Of a DNA stretch of 38,952 nt, positions 9,959 through 19,919 are shown piece after piece. A model generated the notes under the pieces. The model made no database searches and was not told the origin of the DNA. It saw only the letters and a program-made list of their open reading frames with translations. The stretch spans positions 1 to 38,952 of the forward strand of contig JAAUSY010000023.1 of NCBI GenBank assembly GCA_012032475.1. Reading direction: 5' to 3'. Origin of the DNA: Chloroflexaceae bacterium. Its GTDB lineage: Bacteria; Chloroflexota; Chloroflexia; Chloroflexales; Chloroflexaceae. Position 1 is the stretch's first letter, and each line of letters begins with the position of its first letter. Position numbers and translations under genes: made by a program.

Positions 9959-12699
9959 TTATCGCCTGACCAGCGGCAAAAAGACGGTGGCCTGGTTATT
10001 CGGATCAGTCGGTTCTGTCGGCCCAATCGGGTTCGTTGGATCTATGGGTGTAATCGGGTTGGTCGGCGTGATCGGGTTGGTCGGCGTGATCGGGTTCGTA
10101 GGTGTAATCGGGTTGGTCGGCGTGATCGGTTCTGTTGGGGCGATAGGTTCGACTGGTTCCTCCGGGTCAGTCGGGTTGGTATCGTCGGTCACTACCAGAA
10201 CAAATGTATCGGTTGCTGACAGTCCTCCTGGATCGGTTACCTGCACCGTTACCGTCACCTGCCCGGTCCAGTTGTTCGTCGGGTTGATAGTCAGGTAGAC
10301 ATCATCTTCAATCTGCACCCCTGCATCCGGCGGCAGGTCATTCAACAGGGAGAAGGTCAGTGCGTCGGTGGAGAATTCGGCATCGCTCGCATAGTCGCGC
10401 AGATCAAGCGGCTCGGTCACGGTACCAGCGGTGAAACTCTGGTCAGGTATTCCTGCCAGGGTCGGCAGGGTGTTGTCTACAATGGTCAGGTGAACATCAC
10501 TCACCGATAGGCTCTCCACTGATTGTCCGGCGGCAAATTGTACCTCATATTCCACATACCCGCCATACGCTGCGATACTGATCGGGTTGGTGGCATGCAG
10601 GTCACTCCAGGGGCCATATTCCCCGCCCGTGGTGGGCGCGACCCGGTAACGTACCTGGATATCGGTGTCGCCCTGCCCCGTTTCTGTCCAGTGCAGCGCC
10701 TGGATTACATAGTCGTTGCCCAGATCAAACCGGTTGCGGTAGCTGCCCTGTTCTACAGACTGATTGTCCATCGGCAGCGAAGCCATCAACACGCTGTCGA
10801 AAGATATGCCCTCAAAGTTGATACCTCCTGGCACATAGAAAAAGCTGTTGCTGGCTGCGACACCAATATAGGTGCTTCCATATGGCATCGGGGTGAGCGT
10901 CTGCCAGGGTCCTGGTGTGCAGGTGTCATCCAGGGGCAGCAGGTATACCGCTTTCTGGGTGTCAATCTCCGGGCTGTTGGATGTCCAGCCACCAGCGACC
11001 AGAATACCGCCATTGACGGCGCTGGCATCGTGACCGCTCAATGTTTTCGGCAGCGGGTGAGTCAATTCCCAGGTACCCAGCGTGCCACCATCCTGAATGG
11101 GCGCGACAAACACGCCATCACGTTCACGGCTTTCATCGGCCCCAGCAATCATATACAGATGGTTACAGGCAACCGCCGCCGCCTGGTAGTGTGTTGGCAT
11201 CGGGAGCGGATCAGGCAGCGTTTTCCAGGCACCGATGCTACCATCAGCGTTGACGTGCGCACGATAGATCGTGTCCGATACGGTGCTCTCACTGCTGGAA
11301 ATCTCACCCCCGAGGACATAGATGAAGTCGTTTGCGGCAACCGCAGCCATATTGAAGAGCGGTTGCGGGAGTGGCAGCAGCGTCTCCCAGGCTTCCAGAG
11401 TGCCATCCAGCTTGATCTGACTGCGAAAGACGCTCTGCTGTGCCCCGTTGCTGTTAAAACCACCCAGGATAAAGAGATAATCGCCCACAACCACACTGGC
11501 ATGGCCTATTAGCGACTGGGGTAAAGGCTCAAGTTCCTGCCATTGCCCGATGACCCCGTCGTCGCGCAGGGGCGTACTGAAGACCTGCCGCTGGGCAAAG
11601 TCGTCGGGAGCATTTCCGCCGATCACAAACAGGTGGTTTCTGGCGATTTCCACCTCGGCGCTGTAGAGTTGTCCAGGCAACGGGGGCAGGTGCTCCCAGG
11701 TTTCCAACTGGTCAACCTGCGGCGCAAGGGACAGTGCGCCATCACCCTGTTCCGTAATCATCACCGTGCCATCGTCGCTGCCGCCACCATCAAAGTCCTG
11801 TACCGTGGTGTGCTGCGTCACAGGGTATTCGATGGGCAGCGGCTGTGTTACTGATAACGGCTCGGTGTAGACCCAGAGTGTGATATCATCAATGAATGCC
11901 CCCTGGTAGGGCAGTGGGTTACTCACATTCGATTGGAAATCCCACCGGATAAAGACCTCCGATTGTCCGGTGAGATTTCCCATTGGCGGTAGATTGGTCA
12001 GATCGAGCGAACGAGGAATCCAGTCACCGGAGCGTCCTGAAATGGTCCAGCCCGCAAAGGTTATGTCGTCAAGCGAGGCCATCCAGGAAATCGTATCAAT
12101 CTGAGATATCCTATCGCCCTCCAGGTCATGCCAGAGGCCAAAGACAAGCTTTGCATCTGTCACCCGGCTTAAATCAACCGGATAGTAATACAGATAGGTC
12201 GCCAGATTATCGGCGTATGTTTCGCCACAGGCCGGATCCGGGCCATCCTGCCGCCACCCGCCCGCCCAGGCACTGTAGCTTCCATTATGTGGCTTGCACG
12301 TCCGCTATCCCACAGATAGAGGCCCAGGTCCTCCGAACTGTCGTCGATCCCGATCCAGCCCTCGCCATCAGCGCCGATGGCTTGCTCAAAGTCCTGTATC
12401 ATCAGCTTCTGCCAACCCGTACCATCCAGTGCCAACTGCGCTGACGGTGGCGGTGTGGTAGCCAGGGATGGGTTCAACTCAGGCGCAGCGTGCTGCTGAC
12501 TGATATGGACGGTGTGCTGGCGACTTTGTTTGCTCTCCAGATCGGGCGGCAGAGTAAAGGGAACGCTGTTAAACGTGCCAGACATGTCGCTCACTGATTG
12601 ACTATGGACGGATGGCGAGTGTGGCAGCGCCAGGAACAGTACCACGCCGCACAGGACGAGCAGGAAAAGACCACTGGAAAGGAAATATCGAAATTTCAT
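9959..12699 (-). CDS. Secreted Kelch-repeat protein with Pro-Thr-Asn stalk (frameshifted)
   Basis: The frames 12699-12169 and 12163-9959 belong to one gene of about 913 residues if one base is restored after 12288; the bridging sequence then reads NGSYSAWAGGWQDG...CGETYADNL without a stop. Residues 1-34 are a signal peptide. An N-terminal jelly-roll-like region (about 95-260) is followed by six or so Kelch blades (LFVIGGNAPDD, LFILGGFNSNG, IYVLGGEISSS). A cadherin-like domain follows (PTLAGIPDQSFTAG to TDTFVLVV). A stalk of NPITPT repeats, coded by 18-base tandem repeats, leads to the C-terminal VFLPLVRR. It is a paralogue of the downstream metalloprotease (both have an HTTV-D... lead-in before the Kelch blades) but shows no HExxH motif. 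Middle gene of the operon. A surface adhesion or binding role is inferred. Confidence 0.8.
10050..10139. repeat. 18-bp tandem repeats coding the NPITPT stalk
   Basis: Five 18-base units start at 10050, 10068, 10086, 10104 and 10122 (for example gtgatcgggttggtcggc). They encode repeated NPITPT in the Kelch protein stalk just before its C-terminal FLPLVRR. Such arrays can vary in copy number. Confidence 0.85.
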
Positions 12700-12721
12700 A
12701 AGCTGACACTCCTTGTAGGCA

Positions 12722-14008
12722 CTACCGCACGATCAGCGGGAGATAGACCAGTGACTCGCTGGCGATTGTCTGACTGACCTGCCATCTTTCCAGGGTCGGC
12801 GACTCATCCTCCACGGTTGAGGCCAGGGTCGCACGCAGTTTGATAGCGTCGTGCCGTGCTGGATCAATGCTCTGGAGCGAGTCGCCACTTCCCACATCGG
12901 CCAGCAGCACATTTCCCGCTGCATCCAGGATATCCACCGTGACCGTCGTGTCAGGCGGATCGGCAACCGCCGTAAAGGTGATGGTGTCCCAGGCTCCATC
13001 CCCTTCAGACAGCGTGATAAGCTGCGAAACTGCTGTGCCCGTGTGGGTGGTATCGGAAAGGGTCAGGCTGCTGGCAAGCGTGACCACATTGGTGATGACA
13101 TCCAGACTGCTCGTTGTAAGAAATTCATCGCGCCAGGAGGGGGTCGCCAGCAGTGCATAGGTAGCGAGGCGCGAGGTAGAGACAGACAACAGGTTATCTT
13201 GATCGTCAAGCTGTGCATTCAGCGCTACCCAGCGGGGGTTATCCGGGTTGGCATCCCAGGTAAACACATCCAGCGTGTGGGGGTCGATGCCAGACAGCAG
13301 AGACGGATCATAGGCCAGTTCCAGCAGCAGTGGCGCATCCGTGGTGACCAGGGAGCCGGAAGCACGCACGGTGTAGGTGCTGCCTATCACCTGATGCCCC
13401 GCAGGGATCGGGCCGGGTGGTGCCAGCCCAGGCGAGATAGCAAGATAGGTGTTATCGGGCAGGGCATCGGCACTGAGCCAGATCATCCGCAGTAACCCAT
13501 CGCTGGAGACAAAGGCCGAATCCGCTTCGGCATCGATATGCAGCCGGTCAAACCAGACAGTCTGGCTGGATGCACCCTGTGTCGTGGAGAGGCTGACTGT
13601 TCCGGCAATATCATTGACAGGCTCGAAGCCCGACACAAACGTAGCATATGCTTCCACATCCTCTGCATAGGGCATGGTGTAGGAATTCTTTTTGCCTCCT
13701 GGCCCGATACTGACATTCGCATACAGGTTCGTTTCTGCCGCGCCGATACCTCTGGCGCTGACGATGATGCCTTTGCCATCAGACGAGGGCACAATATCCA
13801 GAAATGGCGACAGGCTGTCGTTTTGCTGTGGTGTCTGAATCACCTGGACACCTGTGGCATCCGCCGCAGAGACATACGGTAGTCTGCCTGACAGATGCTC
13901 CTCTGGCATCCTCACCAGCACCAGACAGATCAGCAGGATGAGCCGGAGACACCAGCGGCGAACGCGCCGAAGATACGGTACAATAGGGGTATGCGGGTAT
14001 GAGTTCAT
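12722..14008 (-). CDS. Secreted beta-rich protein with YLPLIVR tail
   Basis: A 428-residue protein, first gene of the operon that continues into the two Kelch proteins (22-base gap). AAGGAGG lies four bases before the ATG at 14008. Residues about 20-33 form the signal-peptide core. The central part (about 180-300) repeats the plan seen near the C-terminus of the metalloprotease: an L-x-I/V opening, ITPL/ISPG, GSxY, P-LLLELAYDPSLL, 'GIDPHTLDVFTWD', then a short strand ending in YALLAT. It ends SLVYLPLIVR. No catalytic motif seen. Its start is only 24 bases from the start of the divergent TPR-CHAT gene, so the two promoters must overlap and the units may be co-regulated. Confidence 0.8.
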   Translation of the reverse strand: MNSYPHTPIVPYLRRVRRWCLRLILLICLVLVRMPEEHLSGRLPYVSAADATGVQVIQTPQQNDSLSPFLDIVPSSDGKGIIVSARGIGAAETNLYANVSIGPGGKKNSYTMPYAEDVEAYATFVSGFEPVNDIAGTVSLSTTQGASSQTVWFDRLHIDAEADSAFVSSDGLLRMIWLSADALPDNTYLAISPGLAPPGPIPAGHQVIGSTYTVRASGSLVTTDAPLLLELAYDPSLLSGIDPHTLDVFTWDANPDNPRWVALNAQLDDQDNLLSVSTSRLATYALLATPSWRDEFLTTSSLDVITNVVTLASSLTLSDTTHTGTAVSQLITLSEGDGAWDTITFTAVADPPDTTVTVDILDAAGNVLLADVGSGDSLQSIDPARHDAIKLRATLASTVEDESPTLERWQVSQTIASESLVYLPLIVR

Positions 14009-14032
14009 ACGTCCTCCTTATGAGATACACAG

Positions 14033-16348
14033 ATGCCAGAATTATATGATGGACAACAGGTTATTCAGTTGTTTTTCACGGCACTGGAACGGCGGTATCT
14101 GGAGGAGTGCGCGGCGGCACTTGTCCACCTCCAGACGATTGCCCATGCACAGCCAGCCTATGCACCTTGGTGTGCCTATCTCGATGGAGTGTTGGCAAAC
14201 GAGCGTGATAACGACTGGGGACGGGCTGAACGGATATTTCGGGCACTGCTGCCAGATGACACGCTGACCGCTGCCCTGCGAGGCCGCGTGCTGATGGCGC
14301 TGGGGTTGACCTATACCTTCCAGTCGCGCTGGAGCGAATCGATCCAGACCTACGAAACGGCACTGGCGCTCTTTACGGAGATGCAGCAGCCGGTTGACCA
14401 GGCGAAAGCCTGGAAGCAGATTGCGCTCTGTCTGTACAGCCAGTTTATGCAGGGCGAAACCGATTCGCGTGTTCTGCACACCGCCATTGACCAGTGCCAG
14501 CAAGCACTCGATATCCTTGCACACATGCCAGACCTTGGCCCAGATATTGTCTGGCTGCAAGGCTCGATCTGGAATACCCTGGGGTTGATCTCGGTCTGTC
14601 TGCAAGACTGGGAGGAGGCGATCCGCTGCTATGAGCAGGATATCGCGCTGTGTCGCACGCTGGAGGACGAGCACGGCATTGGTATCTCGTCGCTGAACCT
14701 GGGAGAAGTCTATCACCAACTTGGGCCACAGCACTGGGAGCAGGCACGGCACGCTTATCAGGAAGCGCTGCGTATCCTGCGTGCCTTTGATGACCAGTAT
14801 CTCGAAATTGAGACGCTGGCGAACCTGGGGTTCTTGCAGCAAGCAATGGGCATGCACCAGCAGGCATTGCACACTTACGCACAGGCGCTTGACCTGATTG
14901 AGTCGCTGCGTGCGGGTGCGTCGTCGGAAGCGGCGCGTGCCGGATTCTTCGCCACGGTGGTTGATACCTATGCCCACGCCGTGCTGCTGTGCCTGGAAAT
15001 GGGGCAGGTGGCGCAGGCGTTTGATTACGTGGAACGGGCGCGTTCGCGGGCCTTTCTGGACGCGCTGACCGAACGCTCGCCCACCCTTTCGCAGCAGATG
15101 GAAGCAGCAACGATGACCCTGGCGGAGGTGCAGGCGGCGCTGCCGGACGATGCGCTGCTGCTGGAATACTTCATCACGGGGATGGTTGAGGTGCGCGAGC
15201 GCAAAGGCACTGCGGCACTGCGGCATCGCTTCCCACCGGAGCGTGTGCTGCTGTTTGCCATCACTCACGATCATATTCAGGTGCATACGATCCCGCTGCC
15301 CCTGGAATCCCTGCGACCCTCCAGACTTGATAATGTGGTTGAGCGTCACTTTCTGCCTCCCAAAATCCGACAAAACCTTTACCAGCACCTGCTAACCCCG
15401 GTCGAAGACCGGATTCGCACGCACCAGCGACTCTACCTGGTGCCCCACGGCCCGCTGCACTACATCCCCTTCCAGGCACTCATCGCGCCCGATGATCGCC
15501 CCCTGCTGCGCGAAGATAGCTCCACGCTCGTCTACGCACCCGGCGCAACCATTTTGCTGCACAGCGCCCGCGTTCGCACGGAACAGCCACCGCGCTCCTG
15601 CCTTGCACTGGGCTACAACGGCGATACTGACAACCGCTTGCAGTTTGCCGAGGAGGAAGCCCAGAACATCGCGCATCTGACAGGCGGACATGCACTGACA
15701 GGTGCCTCGGTGAAGAAACCTTCACTCTACCAGCAGGCCCACCAGTACCGGCTGCTGCATTTCTCCTGTCACGGCGAGTTTAACCCGCGCCAGCCGCTTG
15801 AGTCGGCGCTGCACCTGGCACACGGCGAACAACTGACGGCCTTGGACATCCTCGAACACCTGCGCCTGAACTGCGACTTGGTCATCCTCAGCGCCTGCGA
15901 GAGCGGCCTGAGCCGCATCCGACGCGGCGACGAACTGGTCGGCCTGGTGCGGGCCTTCCTGTATGCTGGCACGCCCGCCCTGCTCAGTACGCTGTGGCGG
16001 GTGGACGAGCGCTCAACCCGTATCCTGGTGGAGCGCTTCTACCAGGAGGCCGGCAGCGGGGCGGATTTTGCGACCGCGCTGAAGCGTGCTCAGCTTTTCC
16101 TGATGCGCCTGACCCGCCGCGAAGCTGACGAACTGCTGGCGGGCTTCCAGGCCAGCGAGCCGCCCGACCAACCTGTCGCCGCGCCCGAACTGCTGCCTGA
16201 CGAACCACCGCTCACTGAGCGGGCCATTGGCAACTATCTGAAAAGCACCGCCGATGCCGCCGTATTCGACCCCACTCTCGCCGATGCTGACCACCCCTTC
16301 GCCGATCCATATTACTGGGCAGCATTTGTGCTGGTGGGGGGTGGGTAG
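14033..16348 (+). CDS. TPR-CHAT caspase-like protease
   Basis: A 771-residue cytoplasmic protein with no signal peptide. Residues about 50-330 contain tetratricopeptide repeats (LGLTYTFQSRWSESIQTYE, LGEVYHQLGPQHWEQARHAY, LGFLQQAMGMHQQALHTYAQ). Residues about 440-770 form a CHAT domain: the catalytic His is H580 in FSCHGE and the nucleophile Cys is C622 in LSACESG, both present, so it should be active. The chain ends ADPYYWAAFVLVGGG, the usual close of full-length CHAT domains. CHAT proteins are clan CD cysteine proteases that cleave specific partner proteins; TPR-CHAT in type III-E CRISPR cuts a regulator of a sigma factor. No CRISPR array is present here, but a sigma factor and a zinc-finger partner lie 4-6 kb away. 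The ribosome site is weak. Confidence 0.9.
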   Translation: MPELYDGQQVIQLFFTALERRYLEECAAALVHLQTIAHAQPAYAPWCAYLDGVLANERDNDWGRAERIFRALLPDDTLTAALRGRVLMALGLTYTFQSRWSESIQTYETALALFTEMQQPVDQAKAWKQIALCLYSQFMQGETDSRVLHTAIDQCQQALDILAHMPDLGPDIVWLQGSIWNTLGLISVCLQDWEEAIRCYEQDIALCRTLEDEHGIGISSLNLGEVYHQLGPQHWEQARHAYQEALRILRAFDDQYLEIETLANLGFLQQAMGMHQQALHTYAQALDLIESLRAGASSEAARAGFFATVVDTYAHAVLLCLEMGQVAQAFDYVERARSRAFLDALTERSPTLSQQMEAATMTLAEVQAALPDDALLLEYFITGMVEVRERKGTAALRHRFPPERVLLFAITHDHIQVHTIPLPLESLRPSRLDNVVERHFLPPKIRQNLYQHLLTPVEDRIRTHQRLYLVPHGPLHYIPFQALIAPDDRPLLREDSSTLVYAPGATILLHSARVRTEQPPRSCLALGYNGDTDNRLQFAEEEAQNIAHLTGGHALTGASVKKPSLYQQAHQYRLLHFSCHGEFNPRQPLESALHLAHGEQLTALDILEHLRLNCDLVILSACESGLSRIRRGDELVGLVRAFLYAGTPALLSTLWRVDERSTRILVERFYQEAGSGADFATALKRAQLFLMRLTRREADELLAGFQASEPPDQPVAAPELLPDEPPLTERAIGNYLKSTADAAVFDPTLADADHPFADPYYWAAFVLVGGG

Positions 16349-16378
16349 GTTATGGCTTTACTGCTGCTGCATTGCATC

Positions 16379-16550
16379 TCAAAAGCTCCGGCTGCATTGC
16401 ACTTCATACACAGCTTGATCGATTGCTTTTAACGAAATTGTTGTTATGCTTCCATCAGGATCGAATAATACACTATGCCTTGCACGATATAGCAACCCTG
16501 GCTGAGTTGTGAACGATACCTGGCACATCCCACATCTTCCGCTTCCAAAT
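16379..16550 (-). pseudogene. C-terminal fragment of an unknown protein cut by the MITE-like element
   Basis: The open frame runs to 16573, but its only ATG and first codons lie inside the inserted element at 16551-16787. The part outside the element encodes LFGSGRCGMCQVSF...LFDPDGSITTISLKAIDQ...VQCSRSF, with a CxxC pair and balanced composition, so it looks like a real protein tail. No matching upstream part is found on the other side of the element, where the SHOCT gene ends 33 bases away. Family unknown; a chance ORF cannot be excluded. Confidence 0.35.
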
Positions 16551-16787
16551 AGAGCGTGTCCAAAAATTATCACTCATGGGCAATGGGTTCGTATGGTTTT
16601 CTCTTTGCCCAAATTACCGAATATCAGGGATGCCTTCGAGCGATTCTGCTCTGAACGTAAGGGAAAGGGTCGTTTATGCTTGAACAGCGTCAAACAGCCC
16701 AGGACTTTCGGCCTTTGGGTATGTCCAAAGGAAAACAAGTGTACGAAAATATAGGTTTTCATGAGCGTTATTTTTTGGACACGCTCT
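16551..16787. mobile_element. MITE-like element with GAGCGTGTCCAAAAA terminal inverted repeats
   Basis: The left end reads AGAGCGTGTCCAAAAA followed by TTATCACTCATG; the reverse complement of the right end reads AGAGCGTGTCCAAAAA followed by ATAACGCTCATG. Thus 16 bases match perfectly and about 28 match imperfectly, over a total of 237 bp. No transposase frame is inside, so it would need a helper in trans. The terminal sequence is like that of IS5-group or related DDE insertion sequences. I could not define a clear target duplication (TA-rich flanks: ...CAAAT / TATG...). It is more AT-rich than its neighbours. Confidence 0.75.
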
Positions 16788-16819
16788 TATGTAGCCTGGA
16801 ATGTGTGTACAGAACTGGT

Positions 16820-17028
16820 TTATATTTCCTGGAGGATCTTCTGACGAAGATCTTGAAACTCCTGTTCGGTAATAAGGTTTTTGGTACGCAAGTTATCAAG
16901 TTGCTCCAAGCGCTCCGCAGTGGAAGAAGCGGCAGCCTGAACTGGCGTGTTGTTCTGGTTTTGGGTAGCCAGAGCAACTGTATCAATCGACGCATTCTTT
17001 GCGATTTGGAGTGCGAGCTATCCCCCAT
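16820..17028 (-). CDS. Small SHOCT-domain protein (one-base frameshift)
   Basis: Too short for a simple ORF call and broken. An ATG at 17028 preceded by GAGGAG at eight bases opens a frame that fits after adding one base near 17016, giving 69 residues and a stop at 16820-16822. The C-terminal half reads AERLEQLDNLRTKNLITEQE then FQDLRQKILQEI, the classic SHOCT pattern (leucine-rich helix, 'L...G/N-LIT-EEF', second helix). SHOCT pieces are short C-terminal oligomerisation or adaptor motifs. The gene starts 15 bases after the stop of the HEAT lipoprotein, so the two are probably co-transcribed. The missing base could be an assembly error, or the gene may be dead. Confidence 0.65.
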
Positions 17029-17042
17029 TACCGATTCTCCTC

Positions 17043-18785
17043 TCACCACGCTTCCCAGGCGTCGGCATCCATGCCGAAATCTTCATCAGTGATAGCTTGC
17101 AGCGCCTCAGCAGTGGCCTTACGTATAACTCGTCTTTCATCGTCAAGATACGGAATAAGCTTTGGTACAGCGGAATGAGCAGTGGAACCAATATCTCGAA
17201 AGTCACTAATCGCCATTCGGAGTTGTCTAATATCAGGATCAGAGCTTTCAAGCACATCTATGCGCTCGTTGATCTGAGCAGTGAGCCACATTTGCCAGAC
17301 ATCAGGATTCTGCCCCAGATCTTCACCAGTTATAACGACAAGCCCCTGGGCTGCCAGGTGCCGTGTCATAGGGTGTTCATGTTTGATGAGCATCATAAGA
17401 ACTGGAAATGCTTCAAACCCAAACGACTTTAGAACATCGGCAGCAGCTTCACTCCGGCGTTCATTTTCATCTGGCAGCACCTGGACAAGCGCAGGTACAA
17501 CTTCCGGCCCACGTTGTACCAATATATCTGTTGCTGCCTCACGGGTATTCTTATGTTCAACGCCCAGAAATTGAATAAGCGTAGGAATGATTTCTGGCCC
17601 CATCCTGCTCAATTTGTCAATGCCATATTGACGTATAAATTCATCTGGGGATTGGATAGCCTGAATCCAGATGGGCACCGGATCATTGCCTGACCAGGGG
17701 CTTTCCTCCACATACCATTGCAACCACATACGACCTGTTGTGGCTGTATGATCATTAGCAGTGGTCAATGCAAGCATAATATGCTTTTCGTTGCCTTCTC
17801 CATGTAATAGGAGCTGCATGAGGTAAGGTGTGTCTTCTTGCGAAGCTGCGTCAGATCGAACTCTTGCACCCCATAGATCACCGAGTCCTTCACTTAACAA
17901 TGATACCCATACAGAGCGAAAAGGTGACCTATCTGCTGTACCGTTTCCATAGCACTCATTCGATAGAATGGTTTCAGGTACGGGAACGTGTCTGGTAACA
18001 TACGAGGTAAGCACTGGTGTTTCGGCAGCAGTAAGAGTGAATTGACCAGAAATATCTGCACCTGTATGGCATATACGTCGCTCTTGAGGAAAATCATATG
18101 ATGCCCAGTTAGCAGTTCCATTGATTACCAGGATCAATTGTGCATCACATGCCATTCCTGGTTGAACTACTGTGATGTCTATAGTTTCCAAAACGTCCCG
18201 TGCTTTATCATCAATAGGTAAAGAGAAAGCATCCCAACTTAGCTCAGGTGGTACCCCAGAAACGAACGGATACTCGGAAAACGACTGTTGCACATCCAGG
18301 CACACACTCCTGACGGGTTCACCCGTCCAGCCACGAATGGGCGGCGGCGGCATAGGAAGACCCACGGCAATGGGAATGGTTTCCATTGGGGCCTGTGTCT
18401 CCACCAGATCGGTGGCAACCCACGCGCTATCACCATTCTCGTTCTGCACATGCAGCCAGGTACTCGCTGCGTTGCGTTCCAGCACTGTCAGCGTCTCGCC
18501 AGCGCGTATCTGTCCGGCAATGCGGTAGTCAGTACCTGGCCCCATACGCACATTGATCTCTTCTGCAGGTACTGATATTTGTGGAACAGGCGTAGGGGTA
18601 CTGGTTGGCATCGGCGTCGGGGTGTTGGTTGCAGTCGGCTTCGGTGTTCTAGTTGGTTCTGGTGTCCTGGTTGCCGTTGGCGTGGGGGTATCTTGCAGCA
18701 TTGCCACAGGACTGCCACAGCCCGCTAGGAAAAGCAGGATGAATACAAACATAAGCCGCCATATGTGTCGTTGTTGCGTGTGCAT
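17043..18785 (-). CDS. Lipoprotein with SH3b domain and HEAT-like repeats
   Basis: A 580-residue protein. The N-terminus has a lipoprotein signal with lipobox LAGC (Cys about residue 23), so it should be lipid-anchored outside the membrane. A Thr-Pro linker (about 33-68) leads to a bacterial SH3 domain (about 72-130: INVRMGPGTDYRIAGQI ... WLHVQNENGDSAWVATDLVE), usually a wall-binding module. A middle region of unknown type (about 150-380) is followed by HEAT/Armadillo-like repeats (IRQYGIDKLSRMGPEIIPTL, AATDILVQRGPEVVPALVQV, AEALQAI) to the end. A conserved promoter-like site stands 160 bases upstream. Its place beside the sigma and anti-sigma genes suggests an envelope sensor or a regulon member. 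Confidence 0.8.
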   Translation of the reverse strand: MHTQQRHIWRLMFVFILLFLAGCGSPVAMLQDTPTPTATRTPEPTRTPKPTATNTPTPMPTSTPTPVPQISVPAEEINVRMGPGTDYRIAGQIRAGETLTVLERNAASTWLHVQNENGDSAWVATDLVETQAPMETIPIAVGLPMPPPPIRGWTGEPVRSVCLDVQQSFSEYPFVSGVPPELSWDAFSLPIDDKARDVLETIDITVVQPGMACDAQLILVINGTANWASYDFPQERRICHTGADISGQFTLTAAETPVLTSYVTRHVPVPETILSNECYGNGTADRSPFRSVWVSLLSEGLGDLWGARVRSDAASQEDTPYLMQLLLHGEGNEKHIMLALTTANDHTATTGRMWLQWYVEESPWSGNDPVPIWIQAIQSPDEFIRQYGIDKLSRMGPEIIPTLIQFLGVEHKNTREAATDILVQRGPEVVPALVQVLPDENERRSEAAADVLKSFGFEAFPVLMMLIKHEHPMTRHLAAQGLVVITGEDLGQNPDVWQMWLTAQINERIDVLESSDPDIRQLRMAISDFRDIGSTAHSAVPKLIPYLDDERRVIRKATAEALQAITDEDFGMDADAWEAW

Positions 18786-18944
18786 GCGTGTCCTCCATCA
18801 TAAAAAACCGGAATAACCAGGGCAGACGTCAGGGCGTAGAACTGTATCCGATGTTACAAACCACCCTCTCGCTGTTCCAGGCTCCGTACGGTATCTGGCC
18901 GATCCAGTGTCAGGGAACCAGCAGCAACTATACGTCCGTTATCA

Positions 18945-18993
18945 TGAAGAGGTAATTCGCGCACAAACATTACAGCCTTTTGGGGCGAATTTT
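18945..18993 (-). promoter_or_regulatory. Putative ECF-sigma promoter, copy 2
   Basis: Minus-strand order: AAAATTCG (18986-18993), TGTAATG (18968-18974), 16 bases, CTCTTCA (18945-18951). Box order and both spacings are identical to 5084-5132. It lies between the zinc-finger gene and the lipoprotein gene and points to the latter. Confidence 0.65.
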
Positions 18994-19037
18994 GGAGGAA
19001 TATGAACCATTGCCAGAACAGGCGAGATAGTCGCCCT

Positions 19038-19850
19038 TCACGCTTCCTCCCCGATCTCAATCACCAGATGTTCCAGGTCAGCCGTGGCGACCTCCTCGAA
19101 AACAGCCGTGCCAAATGCATCAGTATATTCCGTGGCTATTTCGCTTTCATCTCGCTTGAGGATCACTCCCGTATCGGCCAGGTTGGGCCAGCCACCCCGA
19201 CTGGGAATATCCACGCTGACCGTCACGGTGCAGTGTGCCGGGTCATTTTTGACGGGTTCCATCGTTATCTTCACATTCAAATCGTCTATTTCATTGGTCA
19301 ATGCAAACTCACGCGCCGTCCCCGCTCCGGCTGCCGATTTCGCGCCTGCTGCTGCCTGTTGCGCTGGCGGCGGCAGGGTGCGCAGCAGGTCGGCGGAAAA
19401 GGCAATGATCAGCCGCCCCAGGTCATCCAGCCGCCATGTTCTTTTTTGCGGCGTGGTGGACTGGAGAAAGGGCATGGAAAAGGTTGGATATGCGGGCGGG
19501 TTTTCGCCTTGCTCACTCTCTGCAAACGTCACCAGGTCGCGCAGTTCGCCATACATCTCCGTGCAGTGTGGACACAGGTCCAGATGCAGCGCCACGGGTC
19601 GCCAGCGCGGTGCTGTAGCACGTCCCTCCTCCTGAACCTGCACATACTCTGGCAGTTCATCCTGGCATTCTTCACAGGTCAACTGATCCTCCTCAGGAAT
19701 GAGCAGCGCCCGCACGAGGTGTCCTACCCGGCGCATTGTGGCAGGGCTGGCACAGATATGCGCGATAGCCTCGTCTACCTCACTGCGTGGGGTAGTTGAA
19801 GGCGTTTGCATATAAGCCAGTAATCGTTGTATAGCCATCTGATCGTCCAT
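19038..19850 (-). CDS. Zinc-finger anti-sigma-like protein
   Basis: A 270-residue protein with no signal or membrane helix. Residues about 58-62 (TCEECQDELPEYV) and about 88-95 (HLDLCPHCTEMYGEL) give the CxxC...HxxxCxxC pattern of zinc-binding anti-sigma domains (ZAS, zf-HC2). A middle helical part is followed by a C-terminal beta domain (about 195-265, DIPSRGGWPNLADTGV ... VFEEVATADLEHLVIEIGEE) like carboxypeptidase-regulatory or transthyretin folds. It lies directly downstream of the sigma-factor gene with 133 bases between them and its own promoter-like site. Known ZAS proteins bind and hold an ECF sigma factor; this one lacks the usual membrane anchor, so a cytosolic trigger, perhaps proteolysis, would be needed. 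Start supported by AAGGA eight bases upstream. Confidence 0.75.
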   Translation of the reverse strand: MDDQMAIQRLLAYMQTPSTTPRSEVDEAIAHICASPATMRRVGHLVRALLIPEEDQLTCEECQDELPEYVQVQEEGRATAPRWRPVALHLDLCPHCTEMYGELRDLVTFAESEQGENPPAYPTFSMPFLQSTTPQKRTWRLDDLGRLIIAFSADLLRTLPPPAQQAAAGAKSAAGAGTAREFALTNEIDDLNVKITMEPVKNDPAHCTVTVSVDIPSRGGWPNLADTGVILKRDESEIATEYTDAFGTAVFEEVATADLEHLVIEIGEEA

Positions 19851-19919
19851 TGTTGATAATCCTTACTACCTGGCTTGTACTCCGAAACCGGGCGCTCACC
19901 CGTTCGAGCAAGAACGCTC

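Noticed and set aside
14042-15388. 448-codon minus-strand frame opposite the TPR-CHAT gene
   Set aside because: The composition is a mirror of TPR codons; the plus strand has clear TPR and CHAT motifs.
14033-16348. TPR-CHAT considered as part of a CRISPR type III-E effector
   Set aside because: No Cas7-11, no adaptation genes and no repeat array anywhere in the window.
16574-16762. Frame inside the MITE-like element considered as a transposase fragment
   Set aside because: 62 codons with no DDE or helix-turn-helix features; most likely chance.
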